Shown piece by piece: positions 37,601 through 49,855 of a DNA stretch of 64,000 nucleotides. The translations under genes were made by a program, and so were the position numbers. The DNA is from Litoditis marina (taxonomy: Eukaryota; Nematoda; Chromadorea; Rhabditida; Rhabditidae): assembly GCA_964036275.1 (NCBI GenBank), contig OZ038438.1, positions 16,723,720-16,787,719 on the forward strand. The letters run 5' to 3'. The first letter of the stretch is position 1, and every line of letters begins with the position of its first letter. Under the pieces are notes generated by a model. The model saw only the letters and a list, made by a program, of their open reading frames with translations, was not told the DNA's origin and ran no database searches.

Positions 37601-40600
37601 CACGAGTTCACAATTTTTTTTCTTTCAGAGACTTCTGACCTTCATTGTGGACTCTTTATTATTACCTGCATGTACTCGACCACATGTTTTCTGGGAGGAG
37701 GTACCGGCACCGTCTCCTGACCGGGAAGACCTCTTCTGATGGTACAGTTCTCCTCATATGAACCCTCTCCCTTTCGGTCCAGCAGCTTCTCACCCTGTAA
37801 CCATCACGTACCACGTTTCGGCAAAGCGTCTCAAAAAGATTAAACCATTTTGGAAGATAGTCAGTTTGAATGAGCATTGTTCGAACTACACTGCGTCTCG
37901 CGTGGTAAGCTTCTTCACTTGATCTCTCTCACTGTCGAGTGGGCCGTGTCGACAAGCCGAGAAAACAAATAAAAATTAGTCATTAGCGCATTTATTCAGA
38001 GTAGGCGAAAAGCTGATTTGACACGGAATAGAATGATGTATTACCACCTCTCAGACACGAGCAAACTAATCCAGGAGGAAGACGTTGCACAGTACACGCA
38101 GTGGCTATAACAACTTCACGGAGCCTAGGAAAACTACATTTCAAGGTATTGTCAAGACTTGTAATACTCCTACCATGAAAGTGTCGATCATTTTTGCTTT
38201 GAGCTCCGACGAATCCAGTTTAGATGCTGCTTGTTCTCCCACTAGTTTTCCATTTTTTTCTTTCTTCTGACTGACCGATTGCGACACCTCGCTAGTTTTC
38301 TCCATAGTCTTCGTTTTTGTCGACTGACCTGCTAAGATGAATTTGAGCATCACATTATTATTCGAAGTGCTTACACGTCTCAGAAATGCTTTTTCTAACT
38401 TTTCCGGTTCAGCTTTAGTGGTAGAACAGAAAGAACAGTCATTATCATAAGAGACAACGAAACGCTAACATCTTTATGTAAACGGTAGAAGTTTGAATAA
38501 CATGAAGAAGCCGCAAAAGTCCAAACTGTCTAGGTAACCTGTTTGATGAAAGTGGTCGACGTCGTACTCATTATTGCGCCAAAATAAAAACAAGAAAACG
38601 TAATGTTTCCATTAGTTTCAACCTATTTCTATAGCAAATGTAATTATACAAGCTGGTTAAGCAAACTGTCTGTTACGGCAGATATGAGTTTCGCTTAGGA
38701 ACAGCCCGGACCTAATGTATGAAATGTCGAAGCTAGGCAGTTCAGCAGAGCCAATTCCACTCACCTTCGGGAGTTGTGTCATCTGACGTTATCTCCAATG
38801 CGCTTAGTGGGTTACGACGACGGAGCCTGAAAGGGAAGTTTTTAGTATAAACTTTTGACCTCAGCAAGCACGACTCTAGTTTCGAAAGTGGAACAAACCT
38901 ATCAAAACTATTTCTTCCGAAAAAGTTGGTGTTTTCTTCTTCTTCGTCTTCGTTCATCGACGATGTACCATCTCGAAATCGTCTTGAAATGGAGGGCAAA
39001 CCGCCACCACGAGTGGAGACCGTCACCTAAAAGAACATTCTCATCAACTTAACACAATTCTGAATATAATGAATAGCACAGGACGGAATAAAGTGAGTGC
39101 GAATGATTTTATGAGCAACGAGGCAAAGTTGAGTACAAGAAAATTTTATTGGAATCTGGCAATCACTGAAATTGATCCTGAACGTATTTAAGAGAAGAAG
39201 AAACATAATTTTCACTTGAAACCATTTAAAGACTAAAGTTCTGCTTTAGTGAAACAAAACAATTGTCTGAGATGTGCTCATGAATGACGAAAAATGCACG
39301 AAAATCATATTTCACGACAGTTCACCCAGAATTAATTTTTCACATCCTCTAGAAAAATCGAAGGGAAAAGAAATTTAACTAACGTGTTTACTGCTCTGTG
39401 ATACGTTCATAGTCTTCGTTTTCTTCATGCGAACCTCAGTGCCGTCCGGTCTTTTCTGTACTTCTTCTTCGCACAACTTCAAAGAATAATATAGACCAAA
39501 ATACACTTTTCGTTGTTCACTCAGCTGTAGCAAAATAAACTGCAAAATTTCCAAAGACAATTTGGGAACGAATCAGCGTCTATCGGATATACGGTCGCTT
39601 TTGAAGGCTGGTACATGCCTCTCTTTAAATGTTGTTTGATCTTCCTTCTTATCGGTCAAAACTCGACCTGTGCTGGTGAGTACAAAGATCAAAATACAAC
39701 TCAGACGTTGTCACTCTCGATATACCTTTTGACCATGTTTTTCGGCACGCTCTTCTTTCTTCTCCTCTGTGGTTACACCAGTGCCGTCGTCATCAGAATC
39801 TCCATCAAGCTCGGGAAACTCGGGCGAGAACTTGGGAACTTGTCTGGAAGAGTGAGTGGTCAGTTTTCATCGTAGTTTTGTTGTCAAGATGAAAGTGTTA
39901 GTATCTCAGACAAATCACGGCTTCTAGCAGCCGACACCAAGTGCAACTTGCTACTAGCTTCTTTTACTTCTAATAGCTGACGACACCAACCAGCGTGCCT
40001 ACTAGCATGCTACTTCCGCACTAGTGACCTTTTAGAGTACTACCTTGAAAATCCGATTGCGCTAGTAAATATATATTTTTTCACTTCATATACCGACAGC
40101 TGAACACATTTGATTTTCTTATTCTGTACCATATTCTTCCTCCATGTTTTTGTACCGTTGCACATTTTGTGTAATAAATATTATTATTTTTATCATACAA
40201 CACATTTACGTTTCGATACAAGAGTGACCTTATATTCAACTGCTTCAACAATTCGTCTAGTTGAGGATCGTCTGCCTCGGAAATGGTGGCTCTCGGTGCT
40301 TCGGGGCTCTTCTCGGTTTCATCTGTTGGACTTTGGGAGGGAGAAGACTGATTTTCCACGCGAGAACAGTCGATTATAGCCTGTAGCTAGACAAAATTAC
40401 CACAAAAAAACGAACGAGTGTTAGAGAAACCGGTTTTCTCGAATTATTCTCAGATGTACACTTAGTTCTTATGGAGCGAAACGTGAAGGATGTTCAATAA
40501 ATAACAGTGTGATGCATATACAGCTTATCAGTCATCCCAGCCCTAAATTAATCTCAACTCACGCAGAGTTCTTTCCGCTCTGTGCGATAAAGACAAGTTT

Positions 40601-41343
40601 CTGGTAAACTCACACTGGAAATTTCTGCCACCACAATCATGAGTTGATCAGTGTTCACAGTGCTGGCTATACTCAGATATTGATCCGTACAGCGTAAAAG
40701 TTGAATGAGACATTCCTATAAAAATTTAAAAACCGATGATTGCAAATAGCAAGGTTAAATTGTGAGTGGCAAGGTTTAGATAAATTGTGAATAGCAAAGT
40801 TTTTCTCAACCCAAAACTGTCTATTGTACTAAAACAGCAGGAACCATGTTAGAGCTGTTTGAAAAAGAATAAACTGTAGAAAAGCTTCCAAATTCTAACA
40901 ATAAACACCACTTGCGCATAAAACATCTTCATCTAATAAGTCATCCGTTTGAAAAATATTACACCCTGACCACTTTTCAGAATCTATTCACCTGTAACCG
41001 CTTATCTGTTGTTTGACAGTGAAGAGATATAGCATCTAGAAGAGCAGTCGCACTTTCTGGAATAAAATATTTGCTTTCAAATCGATACTGCCTGGTTCAA
41101 AGGTTTTGAATAATGCTGACTCAAAATATATTTCGACTCGGCAATCAACAAACGTATCAACCAACCATTGCGGTTGGTTCATATTTGCCGGACGGAAAGG
41201 CTCGGTCAAATAAACACTAGTCATTTTGTATTTGGGTTTCGGCAAAGAAAAAACTCACTGTTTATTAACTGTGCATTCCGAGAACAGATAACTTGTCGTA
41301 GATAACATAGAGCCACCTCCAGCTCGCGAGCACAAGGCATAGA
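31661..41343 (-). CDS. RAPGEF1: RAPGEF1/C3G, Rap1 guanine-nucleotide exchange factor (at least 871 aa)
   Basis: Exons in transcript order: 41343-41259, 41056-40992, 40715-40614, 40380-40229, 39843-39726, 39476-39384, 39026-38899, 38826-38765, 38331-38174, 37794-37666, 36969-36884, 36699-36650, 35991-35882, 35806-35675, 35519-35383, 35071-34883, 34743-34663, 34531-34447, 34057-33974, 33743-33654, 33126-33016, 32531-32443, 32350-32198, 31787-31661. All 24 join in phase to TAG. The N-terminal helical part matches C3G (ARELEVALCYLRQVI). A Ser/Lys/Glu-rich region and VPVPPPRKHVVEYM follow. The RasGEF-N domain holds VRGGPRDALVV, EAFLVTYRTFIS and FSVLVRVVDEL. The catalytic CDC25 domain holds WVRSMVITQ, RYLSKFIKIMK, NFNSYLAVLSAL, LQDLTFVHAGNP and NFLKRWQQYAILESI, ending INFFDSFKKFLSEE and SRRKV. 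Family C3G loads GTP on Rap1 downstream of Crk. The true start lies upstream. Confidence 0.95.
32060..32104. repeat. Fragment of the CTCGAAAAA MITE family
   Basis: Contains AACTCGAAAAACTCGG and then TTTTCAACTCGATTAACAAC with CCTAA, the same right end as the complete copy at 19443-19694. The left end is not recognisable. It sits in a C3G intron. Confidence 0.65.
36115..36181 (-). CDS. RAPGEF1: Alternative first exon of RAPGEF1/C3G
   Basis: Starts with ATG at 36181 and encodes 22 residues (MEKTEVQNPYYVPIADYCY then LFS) plus one base, ending at a GTAACT donor. It has phase 1, so it joins exon 35991-35882 directly. Exon 36699-36650 has the same phase and joins the same acceptor, so the two are alternatives. 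Nothing upstream of this ATG can act as an in-phase acceptor. The result would be a short protein lacking the N-terminal half but keeping RasGEF-N and CDC25 domains. Confidence 0.5.
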
Positions 41344-44300
41344 CTGCAAACATAATAGCTTACTTTGGTTGTACTGGTAGAACCTCACTTACACACTAGG
41401 GAGTTTCCTTCACCATAATATTATAATATAACAATCATCATTTTGCATGGATTACAGAACAAAAAAGAGTGAGAACACACCAACTGATTGCGAAACGTTA
41501 TGGCAAAATAAATCCCAGAAGATTGTATGCTCAATGTACAACCTACTTACAAGGAACCGCTGATCAGACTACAGAGTACAAAGAAGTTTGAGACAATTAT
41601 GGACCAGAGGCAAACACAGTTCGGATAATACCACATATTATGTATGATAAACACATGGCTTCTTAAAAATAGCTGCAGCTATTCCAGAACTAAAAAGTGG
41701 GCGAAACATAGCTGAGCAAGTGAGATTAGAAGAGGAAGATGGCCCGTCCATCTTGTAAAACAAATTAGTTCTCCACGGGTTCTAGTGTTTCTATTCGGTA
41801 AATCTAACAACCATATATCCTGCATGATCAGTTTCAGTGCATAAGTACTATGTTAGAAGTTTGTAGAACAGAAAAGAGAAATTGCGACAAAATTATGGCA
41901 CAGATTATTAAAAATTGTTAGAAATGAATTGCGCCGGAGTGTCTCCGAATGCGATTGACGTACCAATTCCGAAATAACACGAGCATTAATCACCAGAAAA
42001 TGTTGTGAACTGACAACACATTTTCAAAGCGATTATTCGAATAACACAGTTCTAGAATTAAAAAAAAACATTTGTCGAGACTTGATGAGCAACAAAAGTT
42101 TTTTTTGTAAGACAAAGGGGTCATGAACATTACCTGAACACGAATGTTATAGTTATTCGGGTTGTTTCACATGCGACAGACGGTTCGGGAACTAGGATCA
42201 ATTACAAATGACTACGAACATTGTCGAAAAAATTGTGTTTCATGTTCGGGAAACATGTGTGAAGCTCAAATTAGTGATTACACACACGTTGGAATAGAAA
42301 CGAAGAAGCTTCAGTATACGTGTAATCAAGATAGTAAGTGGATAATGATATGCTTGTGCACCCGTGAAAAGTGAAAGGTCTAGATCAAGAAGGCCAATCA
42401 CAGTCAGCGTGAATATCGGTTCACAAACGTGACTAGAAGTGAATAAAATGGTCACGTAGAACGTGAAAAAGGTCCAGCAATAATTTACATCACATTGAGG
42501 ATGTTGCGTTCCTCACACTTTACGTGACCACACATTTGACAGGAAGGACAAGTTGTCTTCTCTTCGTTGGCTTCTCAAATGAACGAACGACGAGGCCCTG
42601 GAAGGCAGGCCTTGCAATTAAGCAGTCGAATGTAGTCCGCGAAACAGATGTTTGCAGGTGGGAGGCACATCTGAGACTCATCTCATTCGTAGACAAAGTG
42701 TAAACGGTATACCACACACACATTCGATGATTCAGCACAACCGTACATTTGACGACCATAAACAAACAACGCGGGTAATAAGCTGATCTGAGGAAACAAG
42801 CCGAGCTGTATTCGTACAATAATAGCACACCTACTGACATCATCCCTGTTGGTCCGTAGAATATAATGAGAATACACACTTACTGAGAAGAACAAGCAAG
42901 AAAATCAACAGGCAGAGCTCGCAGGACGTGACTCATCCCGTTTTCACAATTCCAGCTCAAACTATTTTTGAATGTTTACAAATTGAAATAATGTCAAATT
43001 TTAGGAGAGCTTCGTTCAGTTCTCAAGAAGGCGTGTGATGTCTCAGGGATGGAGCATGAAGAGTTCAAAGCGGTATTTTGAACATCAGTGATCATATAAA
43101 CTTTTTATAAGTACAGACGTTTTGATACCGAATAGCGATTTGATCTACTCCAAATTTACATAAAAAAAGTCCAAACACGTCTCTTGAAAGGTTGAAATTC
43201 CAACCACAAAGTATAAGAAGTTTCTAGCACAAAGCAAGCTGCAATTTAGATATGGGTGAAATGATGAAATAACTCAAGTGTAAAAGCAACGAAATGTTTG
43301 AAAAGTGTCATACATCTTTCGTTGAACGTCGCAGATGTATTAATGGTATGGAATATGTCTTCGACCATTTCAGCTCTTTATTTTCTAACGAAACTGCTGG
43401 TTACTCGACAAAATTGTGTTGGTTACTCAACCGAGGTACGTGCTGAGCTGGCAAAGAACATTTTACGAATATGGATTGTTTAGGACGAAGTGAAAAATGA
43501 GGATGTTCTGTGAAGATGGTGGAAAAGGACTGAACGAATGGTTACTGTAAGATGGTTTCTTGAAGGCACGAATCAATGGGAGATAGGAGAGTGCGGAGCG
43601 TTGTGTCAACACAACCCTCGCGCCTCAATCATATCTAATTTGCCGACGCGCTACACGAGATATCCGTGTAAGTACAGCGGAACATTCTCAACAACTTAAC
43701 ACAACTCTAAATGTACCGAAACAACGTAGAGATAACAGATTAATCATTGCAGACACACTAAATGATACCTCAGACGGTACCAAGACAGCTGATTTGAAAG
43801 AGGTTTCTGATGATAAATTTTATTGTTTGGTGATATAGCGTACACGTTTCGTGCATTCTCAAGTTTCAAAACAGAGTTTACGATGACAATAAAAATTATT
43901 ACCAACTATTATAAAAAGGGGTCTTGATTTATATGAGCTAGGAACTAAGAGATCCTGCTTCACTTCTGCACGAGTTTTGTTCGAAATTCGGAATTTGAGT
44001 CAAAATTGACTATGGTCGTGTAATACCTAACTTTTCTCTCAATTTTCAGTAATTTACTTGGCAATGAATGAGAAAAACATCTCTGATGGTTTTACCAAGT
44101 ATTAGTTATGTGAGTAGTCCCCCTTACCATTTTCCCCTGCAAGAACCCCTATTTGGTATGATAACCAAAAATTGGACGCATAATGTATCGTTCACCAATT
44201 CATGGGTTGGTACCTGTCATGGGAAAGTGGTTGAATGAAAATCTCACATTCGAGTTGGGGCAATATCGAGGGTTTCGCCGGAAGGTGCGTTTGACGACTC

Positions 44301-44927
44301 GAGTCTGAAAAAAGGGAGTTGGCATTTCTTCGACGATGGACATGGAAATTCTTCACTTAAGCTACTTACAAACCATTTCTGATACATACCGTCCTTCCTG
44401 GAGGCTCTGTTTCTACAACTGTAGACTGAGAGTGGTAAAAAATAGATTGCGCATAATATGAGTCTATTCTGTAGCTACAACCTGACAATTGTGGAGTAGG
44501 AACAGTGCTAGTGATAATTAAATGTATTCTGACTCGCGCTACGACCTCTGTTTAGTTTATACTTTTCATGGATGTTGTCAGAACGAAAAAAAGATGAGGG
44601 ATTAATGCCGAGTAACAAATTATCTAGTAAGGAGAGGAATTTCGGGTGTCACATCTACGTGAAACCTGTTTAACAGGATTGATTATGATAAGTATTTCTG
44701 ACTTGAAGTGCATTTGGTAGATATAGTACTTCAACCAAAGAAATGAGAGGGAAATTGAGAATAGTGCAGAGACAAAAGTAAGTGGAGTGTTGCATAATAT
44801 GATTAAAAAGTTTCGAAAATTTGCAATATTACCCAAATACAGGTCAACTCGAATCTTGTTGACCAGCTTTCGATAATCTGGTCAATTTGGATGCGTTCTC
44901 TCTCTCATTTCATCCGGACCACAAATG
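41344..44927. other. Repeat-poor intergenic/upstream stretch with candidate C3G 5' exons
   Basis: Two short minus-strand intervals could be earlier C3G exons: 44425-44390 (STVVETEPPGRT) and 44304-44248 (TRVVKRTFRRNPRYCPNSN). Both have good splice sites and phase 0, as needed to join 41343-41259. They are too short to prove. A third possible start exon, 42945-42891 (MSHVLRALPVDFLACSS), has a GTAAGT donor but the wrong phase for a direct join. Otherwise I see nothing. Confidence 0.3.
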
Positions 44928-45276
44928 ACAATTCGTAAAAAGTGGGGGACCAGGAAGTGTGTGAGTTATGTTCGGTTTCACCGTTGTCTGCAAAAAGGGA
45001 ACAATACGATGTTGTGAATGAGTGCAACAAAAAAAGAACAATACATTTCTTTGCACTACGGTTCACAAAAAACAGAATATACAAAGTATAACTTGAACGT
45101 AAAAGTGCAGTGCATAGTGGTTTCTCCTAAGAACGTTGTGAACCGTTGTGCAAAGAAATGTATTGTTCTTTTTTTGTTGCACTCATTCACAACATCGTAT
45201 TGTTCCCTTTTTGCAGACAACGGTGAAACCGAACAGAACTCACACACTTCCTGGTCCCCCACTTTTTACGAATTGT
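44928..45276. mobile_element. Near-perfect foldback element, arms about 140 bp
   Basis: The left arm, ACAATTCGTAAAAAGTGGGG through GTTTCACCGTTGTCTGC and GTTGTGAATGAGTGCAAC to TTTCTTTGCAC, is repeated as its reverse complement on the right with very few differences. About 65 bp of loop remain (about 45069-45135). The plus frame 45018-45290 and minus frame 45056-45262 are mirror images of the arms. There is no transposase. Confidence 0.85.
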
Positions 45277-45360
45277 TCTCTTTTTGCTAGTTGTACTAGT
45301 ACAACCACTCCTAGAGTTGACTTAGAAAAACGATTTTTGAATAGTGGTGACTATCAAACA

Positions 45361-46127
45361 TCCTGATATCTGGAAGTTCCAAGTTTCCAAACGATGTGAT
45401 CTTTGTTTTTCAAAATATTTTTGGCGCTAATTAACTTCTTAAATTGGCGTGATAGGCGAAACTGGTTCAAAAAACAGTTTTTTTCCGCTTCGTTAACTAA
45501 AATCTGAGTGTGGTGAAAAATATGCGTCATTATAGTACAAAGAAAATCTTTTCTCAATTGGCGCGAACGGGCGCCATATATGGAACATGCTCTTTTAATT
45601 GGTAACAAATAACTGGAATGAATGACCTCGACCAATTAGCACAATTTCCGACTGTTTTTTGGTTCCGAAACCCTATTTTCAAATTTGGCGCCATTTGGCG
45701 GATAAAGTACCGTTTTGGCGCAGAATGTCGAAGAAATCCTGATATCTGGAAGTTCCAAGTTTTCAAACGATGTGATCTTCGTTTTTCAAAATATTTTTGG
45801 CGCTAATTAACTTCTTAAATTGGCGTGATAGGCGAAACTGGTTCAAAAAACAGCTTTTTTCCGCTTCGTTAATTGAAATCTGTGTTATGAAAAATATGCG
45901 TCATTATAGTACAAAGAAAATCTTTTCTCAATTGGCGCGAACGGGCGCCAGCCATTGGCGCCATATATGGAACATGCTCTTTTAATTGGTAACAAATAAC
46001 TGGAATGGATGGCCTCGACCAATGAGCACAATTTCCGACTGTTTTTTGGTTCCGAAATCCTATTTTCAATTTTGGCGCCATTTGGCGGATAAAGTACTGT
46101 TTTGGCGCAGAATGTCGAAGAAATGTT
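45361..46127 (+). repeat. Tandem duplication of a 376-bp GGCGCC-rich unit
   Basis: The block starting TCCTGATATCTGGAAGTTCC at 45361 begins again at 45737 and is about 95 percent identical by eye over its full length. The second copy has a 13-bp insertion (GCCATTGGCGCCA). Both end in TTTGGCGCAGAATGTCGAAG. Frames on both strands (for example 45554-45766 and 45869-46150 minus) are repeat-derived. Confidence 0.85.
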
Positions 46128-46600
46128 GGTATCCAAGCCGTATTCGTCAACTATGTTCATAGTTCGGACATTTGTGGAACATTTCGCTCGTTACCCTACT
46201 TTCCTGGCGTTGTTCTAATTTGGCGCCACTGGGCGCCAGCGTTTGGCGCCAAAATAAACCATGACACCAAATTTTCAGAAAAGGCTGGGATTCGCTAATC
46301 TAACCTCTGTGCAAAATTTCGGAGCATTTCGTCCATGGGAACACATATTTTCCAGCTTCTGGCGCCTATTGGCGCCCGCGCCAAGCGCCAAACAAAACGT
46401 GACAACACCAAACTTTGGGGGCCGAGCTAACTTTGGGGTCTACGCATGTGTGCCAAATTTCAGCCGAATCGGTCTAGTAGTTAAAAAAATAATTTTTATG
46501 CGGACATTGGACGAGCGACGAGCGACGAGCGACGAGCGACGAGGGACAACGGAAATTTTTATAACGACACGAAAGCATAACTTTTTTCAACCCTGACCGA
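46128..46600 (+). repeat. GGCGCC-rich repeat continuation with (GACGAGC)n
   Basis: A diverged continuation of the preceding repeat, again dense in GGCGCC and GGCGCAA-type words. It leads into a passage reading GCCAAATTTCAGCCGAATCG then GTCTAGTAGTT and a 7-bp tandem array (GACGAGC) at about 46509-46541. Similar 'CAAATTTCAGCCGAATCGG...' passages are known to me from invertebrate transposable elements. No intact open frame for a transposase. Confidence 0.55.
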
Positions 46601-46921
46601 TTTTCCTAATTTTTTCACACAACGTGTATTTAATAGATATCTAGCTCTCTCTTTTTTTAAATTTCGAAAAAATGTTTTATTTGAAGACTTTTGTGGTTTG
46701 GAAGCCAAAAATGGGTGCGCAATGGCCAAACCAAACACAACTCACACGCAGCGCCTCGCGCTGCGCGCGATGGCCAGAAACTGCTGTAGAAATGACCAAG
46801 GTCAAAGATGTTGCGACCATGGTCATTTTTTTTTCTTATGACTCCTTCTTATGTCGATGTTGACAATGGTCATCACACGATTTGACCACTGTCAGTCCAG
46901 AAAATTGAAAAACTCGTCTCA

Positions 46922-46985
46922 TGCCGGACTCGAACCCGCCTCAGCTGGGCTAAAAGCCAGAGGCTAACCACTGAGCTATGGGGCC
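46922..46985 (-). repeat. tRNA-Lys-like SINE head or tRNA pseudogene
   Basis: On the minus strand: a TAGCTCAGTGGTTAG A box, an anticodon-like loop CTTTTAG (UUU), and a GGTTCGAGTCC B box. The D stem and acceptor stem do not pair and the T stem has a mismatch, so it is not a working tRNA. Flanking TGACAATGGTCA-type words recur near the module at 47506. Confidence 0.6.
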
Positions 46986-47505
46986 ATTAGTTGGAGGCCC
47001 TTCGCTAGTTCATACACCATCGCGCACAATATGAGCCCGAGATTACGTAAAGAATAATGGCGAACGTTAATAAGAAATGATGCGAAATATAATAATATAG
47101 ATTATTCCGCGCAATAGACCTTTTACAGTAAACTCCACATTCACTAAAGCACTATTACTCTTTCTCGATTAGTATCTGAGGTGTTGACTTTGTTTACTTA
47201 CTTGATATACTGTTTGACTCTTCTCTCAACTCCTTTTGTTGCCAGTTCATGATTTGTTTGTTTATATAGTCATTCATATATTTAATTCACTAGGCTAGGT
47301 GCCGGAATTATCTGTGCAGTAGGATTTTGATTATGCAGAAATCGGTGCGCATAACCCCCAGGTTGGTGACAAATAACGGCGAATTTATTTAACAATGCAA
47401 AACAATAAAAGCTTTTTGTTCAGTTATTCCCTGTACATTCTCAAGGAAGATGAATGATATAAGCGAGCCGCGGCAAGTATCCAGAAAGAGTGCCCTCTGG
47501 TACAT

Positions 47506-47562
47506 GACCCCGTAGCTCAGCGGCTAGCGGGTCGCTGGTTCAATTCCGCGAGCTGAGTTGAC
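47506..47562 (+). repeat. Truncated tRNA-like SINE module
   Basis: Has a TAGCTCAGCGGCTAG A box and a GGTTCAATTCC B box only about 14 bases apart, so the anticodon arm is deleted. It is followed by GAGTTGACCGTTGTCAATGA and several TGACCATTGTCAA-type words to about 47700, the probable SINE body. Confidence 0.55.
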
Positions 47563-47719
47563 CGTTGTCAATGAGGACTCAGTTCACAAATGACCGCGGT
47601 CATTTCTTCAGTAAATTTAAGGAAGGTTCCAGTTAACTTGACAATTGTCAAATAAGTTCTTCTCATCAAGGACCATTGTCAATTATTGAGTTGACCAGAT
47701 AGTAGGAATATGGTCATTA

Positions 47720-49855
47720 TCGAACGAGTTTCCACAAATAATTTCTAGTTTGAACATTGACCAGTATTTAAAAAACAAGCAAGGTTTTCAAACTTTTTAG
47801 TTGGATGCGGCTTATATGCTTCTTATTGCGCACTGGTCGTTCTCAACTGTACAGTATCTGTTTTCGTGGTTGGAAATAAGAAATATTAGTACAATTGACG
47901 GGTATTTGTGGAAGTGCGACGGCTCGAACATAAAAATCAGTTAATGTCTGCACTCTGGCAACGTTGTTTGGCAGGTTATGCTTGAATGAACTTCTATTGT
48001 ACCGGCGAAAAGGCCGATATCTGAGTGGAGGAAACGAATGTGTAGATTTCTGTTCCATAAAAATGTTGATAACATATGATACAAAATTCTTTGTCAAGTA
48101 CAACAGAAAGTTGGGAAAAACTAAGAATGAATTATCATGTAAAATATTCAAAGGCCCCAAAAATTAGAGCAACTGCAGCTGAATATTAGATACTCCCCCT
48201 GAGGTTACATTGAAATCTAGAACGGAGACGATCTGGATTTCAGGAAACCAAGCTGCAAGAGAATGCAAATCTAAAATGCTTAAGAAGCAAAGTGTTTCAA
48301 TTCCTTGCTTTACATTCGTCACGAGAGTCTTGAATTTTTGTTTTCTGTAGTTTAGTAGTTGATCGTGAAAAGCCGATACATAAACTATAGAAAGAAGTCG
48401 AAGCTGGTCTATAAAATATATGGTGATTTTTTAAATTACATCTCATTACATGACACTGTTTGAAGAATAGAGAAACAGTCATCTGAACTACCTTTGAATC
48501 GAATATTAGTCGTAGTGTTTTCCTAAAAGAAATGTTCTGTCTGGCTGGTCTATGACTCATCTGCAATATATAAATGGAATTTCGGTGGAAAATGATAATT
48601 AAAATAGATATTCGACCTGAATATGGAAACATGAATACACAAGCTATGAGAAAACTTGTAGATAACTTCATGTTTTCGTGTTTCCAATGAGGTTTGTCTT
48701 TGTTGATTCATGAGTTCAATAATCTCCTTAATGAAAATGTTTGAATAGTTTCGAAATAGTGAAAAACTACTTCGTACGATTGAGAAAAAAGTGAGAGTTC
48801 ATAAATTGAGACACAGTTTAGCGTAATAATTCTGGGCTGATTCAGACAGTCTGTTCCAAATCGAGTAAGAAAGTTACTAGTAAGTTAGGACAAACATAAT
48901 ATGTCAAACATTATCGAATACTGGTTGTGGAAATATGCAACTGATGAGTATTAACATATGTAAATATTGACAAAAATTATAGAATACAAGCCGTAACATA
49001 ATTTATTATGTGAACAACTTGAATAAATTGTGTTTCAGTTTGAAGGGGCTATCGCACTCATGAAAACTTGCGCTGATTGTAATGGGAAATCGTGGAACGA
49101 CCTCGGAATGTCTGGCATATATTGTCGAGAAGACACACACTCAAGAAGCTCAAATCATCCACTTATATATTTAATCACCAATAATTTATACGAATAAGTC
49201 AACGAGGTAAGTATTACACTAAATGAATACTTCAAGGTGTGAAAGGAAACATACACTATCCCTCGCTAACATGGAAAACCTTTACTTATAACTATCTTTG
49301 CAATGAAAAAACAAAACAAGCCAACAACTGTAAATAGGTCATCTGATTTCCGTGAACACATACATACGATATGATATATCTTATGTTGCGGGATGGCGAG
49401 ATAAAGTGAGTACAGTCAACAACAAATAGTCTTTGTTGACCAATAGAAAACATGAAGGATATACTCACAACACAAGAGCCTTATAACTAAATTCTTGAAC
49501 AATGATTGCAGAAAATGCTTTACTCAATGAAAACTATGTTGAGTTCAGCTAGTTTTTCTAAGGACCGTTTTATGCACTATTTTGTCAGGAACTCGAAAGC
49601 GAGATTATAAACAAGGGTATAAGATAATTCATGAATGGTGGGCCACGCGGGGCCCACTCCCTAGAGAAAATGTATATACCCAATAAACTGCTGTGTTCAG
49701 AAGAAAACGTATGATTATACTTATTAGAACCAAATTCAAGCCGTGAAGTATATAACTTCTCATTTTCGAAGTGCGTTGCAGAAAGTGTTGAGAATACTAC
49801 AGAAATGACAGAAAAATAGTTCTTTGTAAAGTTTAATGCATTGAGAAATAATACC
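47720..49855. other. Non-coding stretch with two unexplained minus-strand frames
   Basis: Two adjacent minus-strand frames are open: 48297-48671 (124 codons, starting with a signal-peptide-like MKLSTSFLIACVFMFPYSG) and 47843-48160 (105 codons). I found no phase-compatible splicing between them and no domain, so I do not call a gene. The interval below 49855 may contain an extra 3' exon of the next gene. Confidence 0.3.

Noticed and set aside
42520..42879. 119-codon minus-strand frame near the C3G 5' side
   Set aside because: No similarity to the C3G N-terminus and no in-phase splice sites.
45018..45290. Plus frame of 90 codons and its minus counterpart
   Set aside because: Both are the arms of the foldback element read in opposite directions.
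46261..46596. Plus-strand frame of 111 codons
   Set aside because: It lies wholly in the GGCGCC-rich repeat and its sequence follows the repeat units.
46922..47562. Functional tRNA-Lys gene and a second tRNA
   Set aside because: The first cannot form an acceptor stem and the second lacks an anticodon arm.
47843..48671. Two adjacent minus-strand frames, one with a signal-peptide-like start
   Set aside because: The obvious donor after the leader puts the next candidate exon into a stop codon, and no domain is visible.
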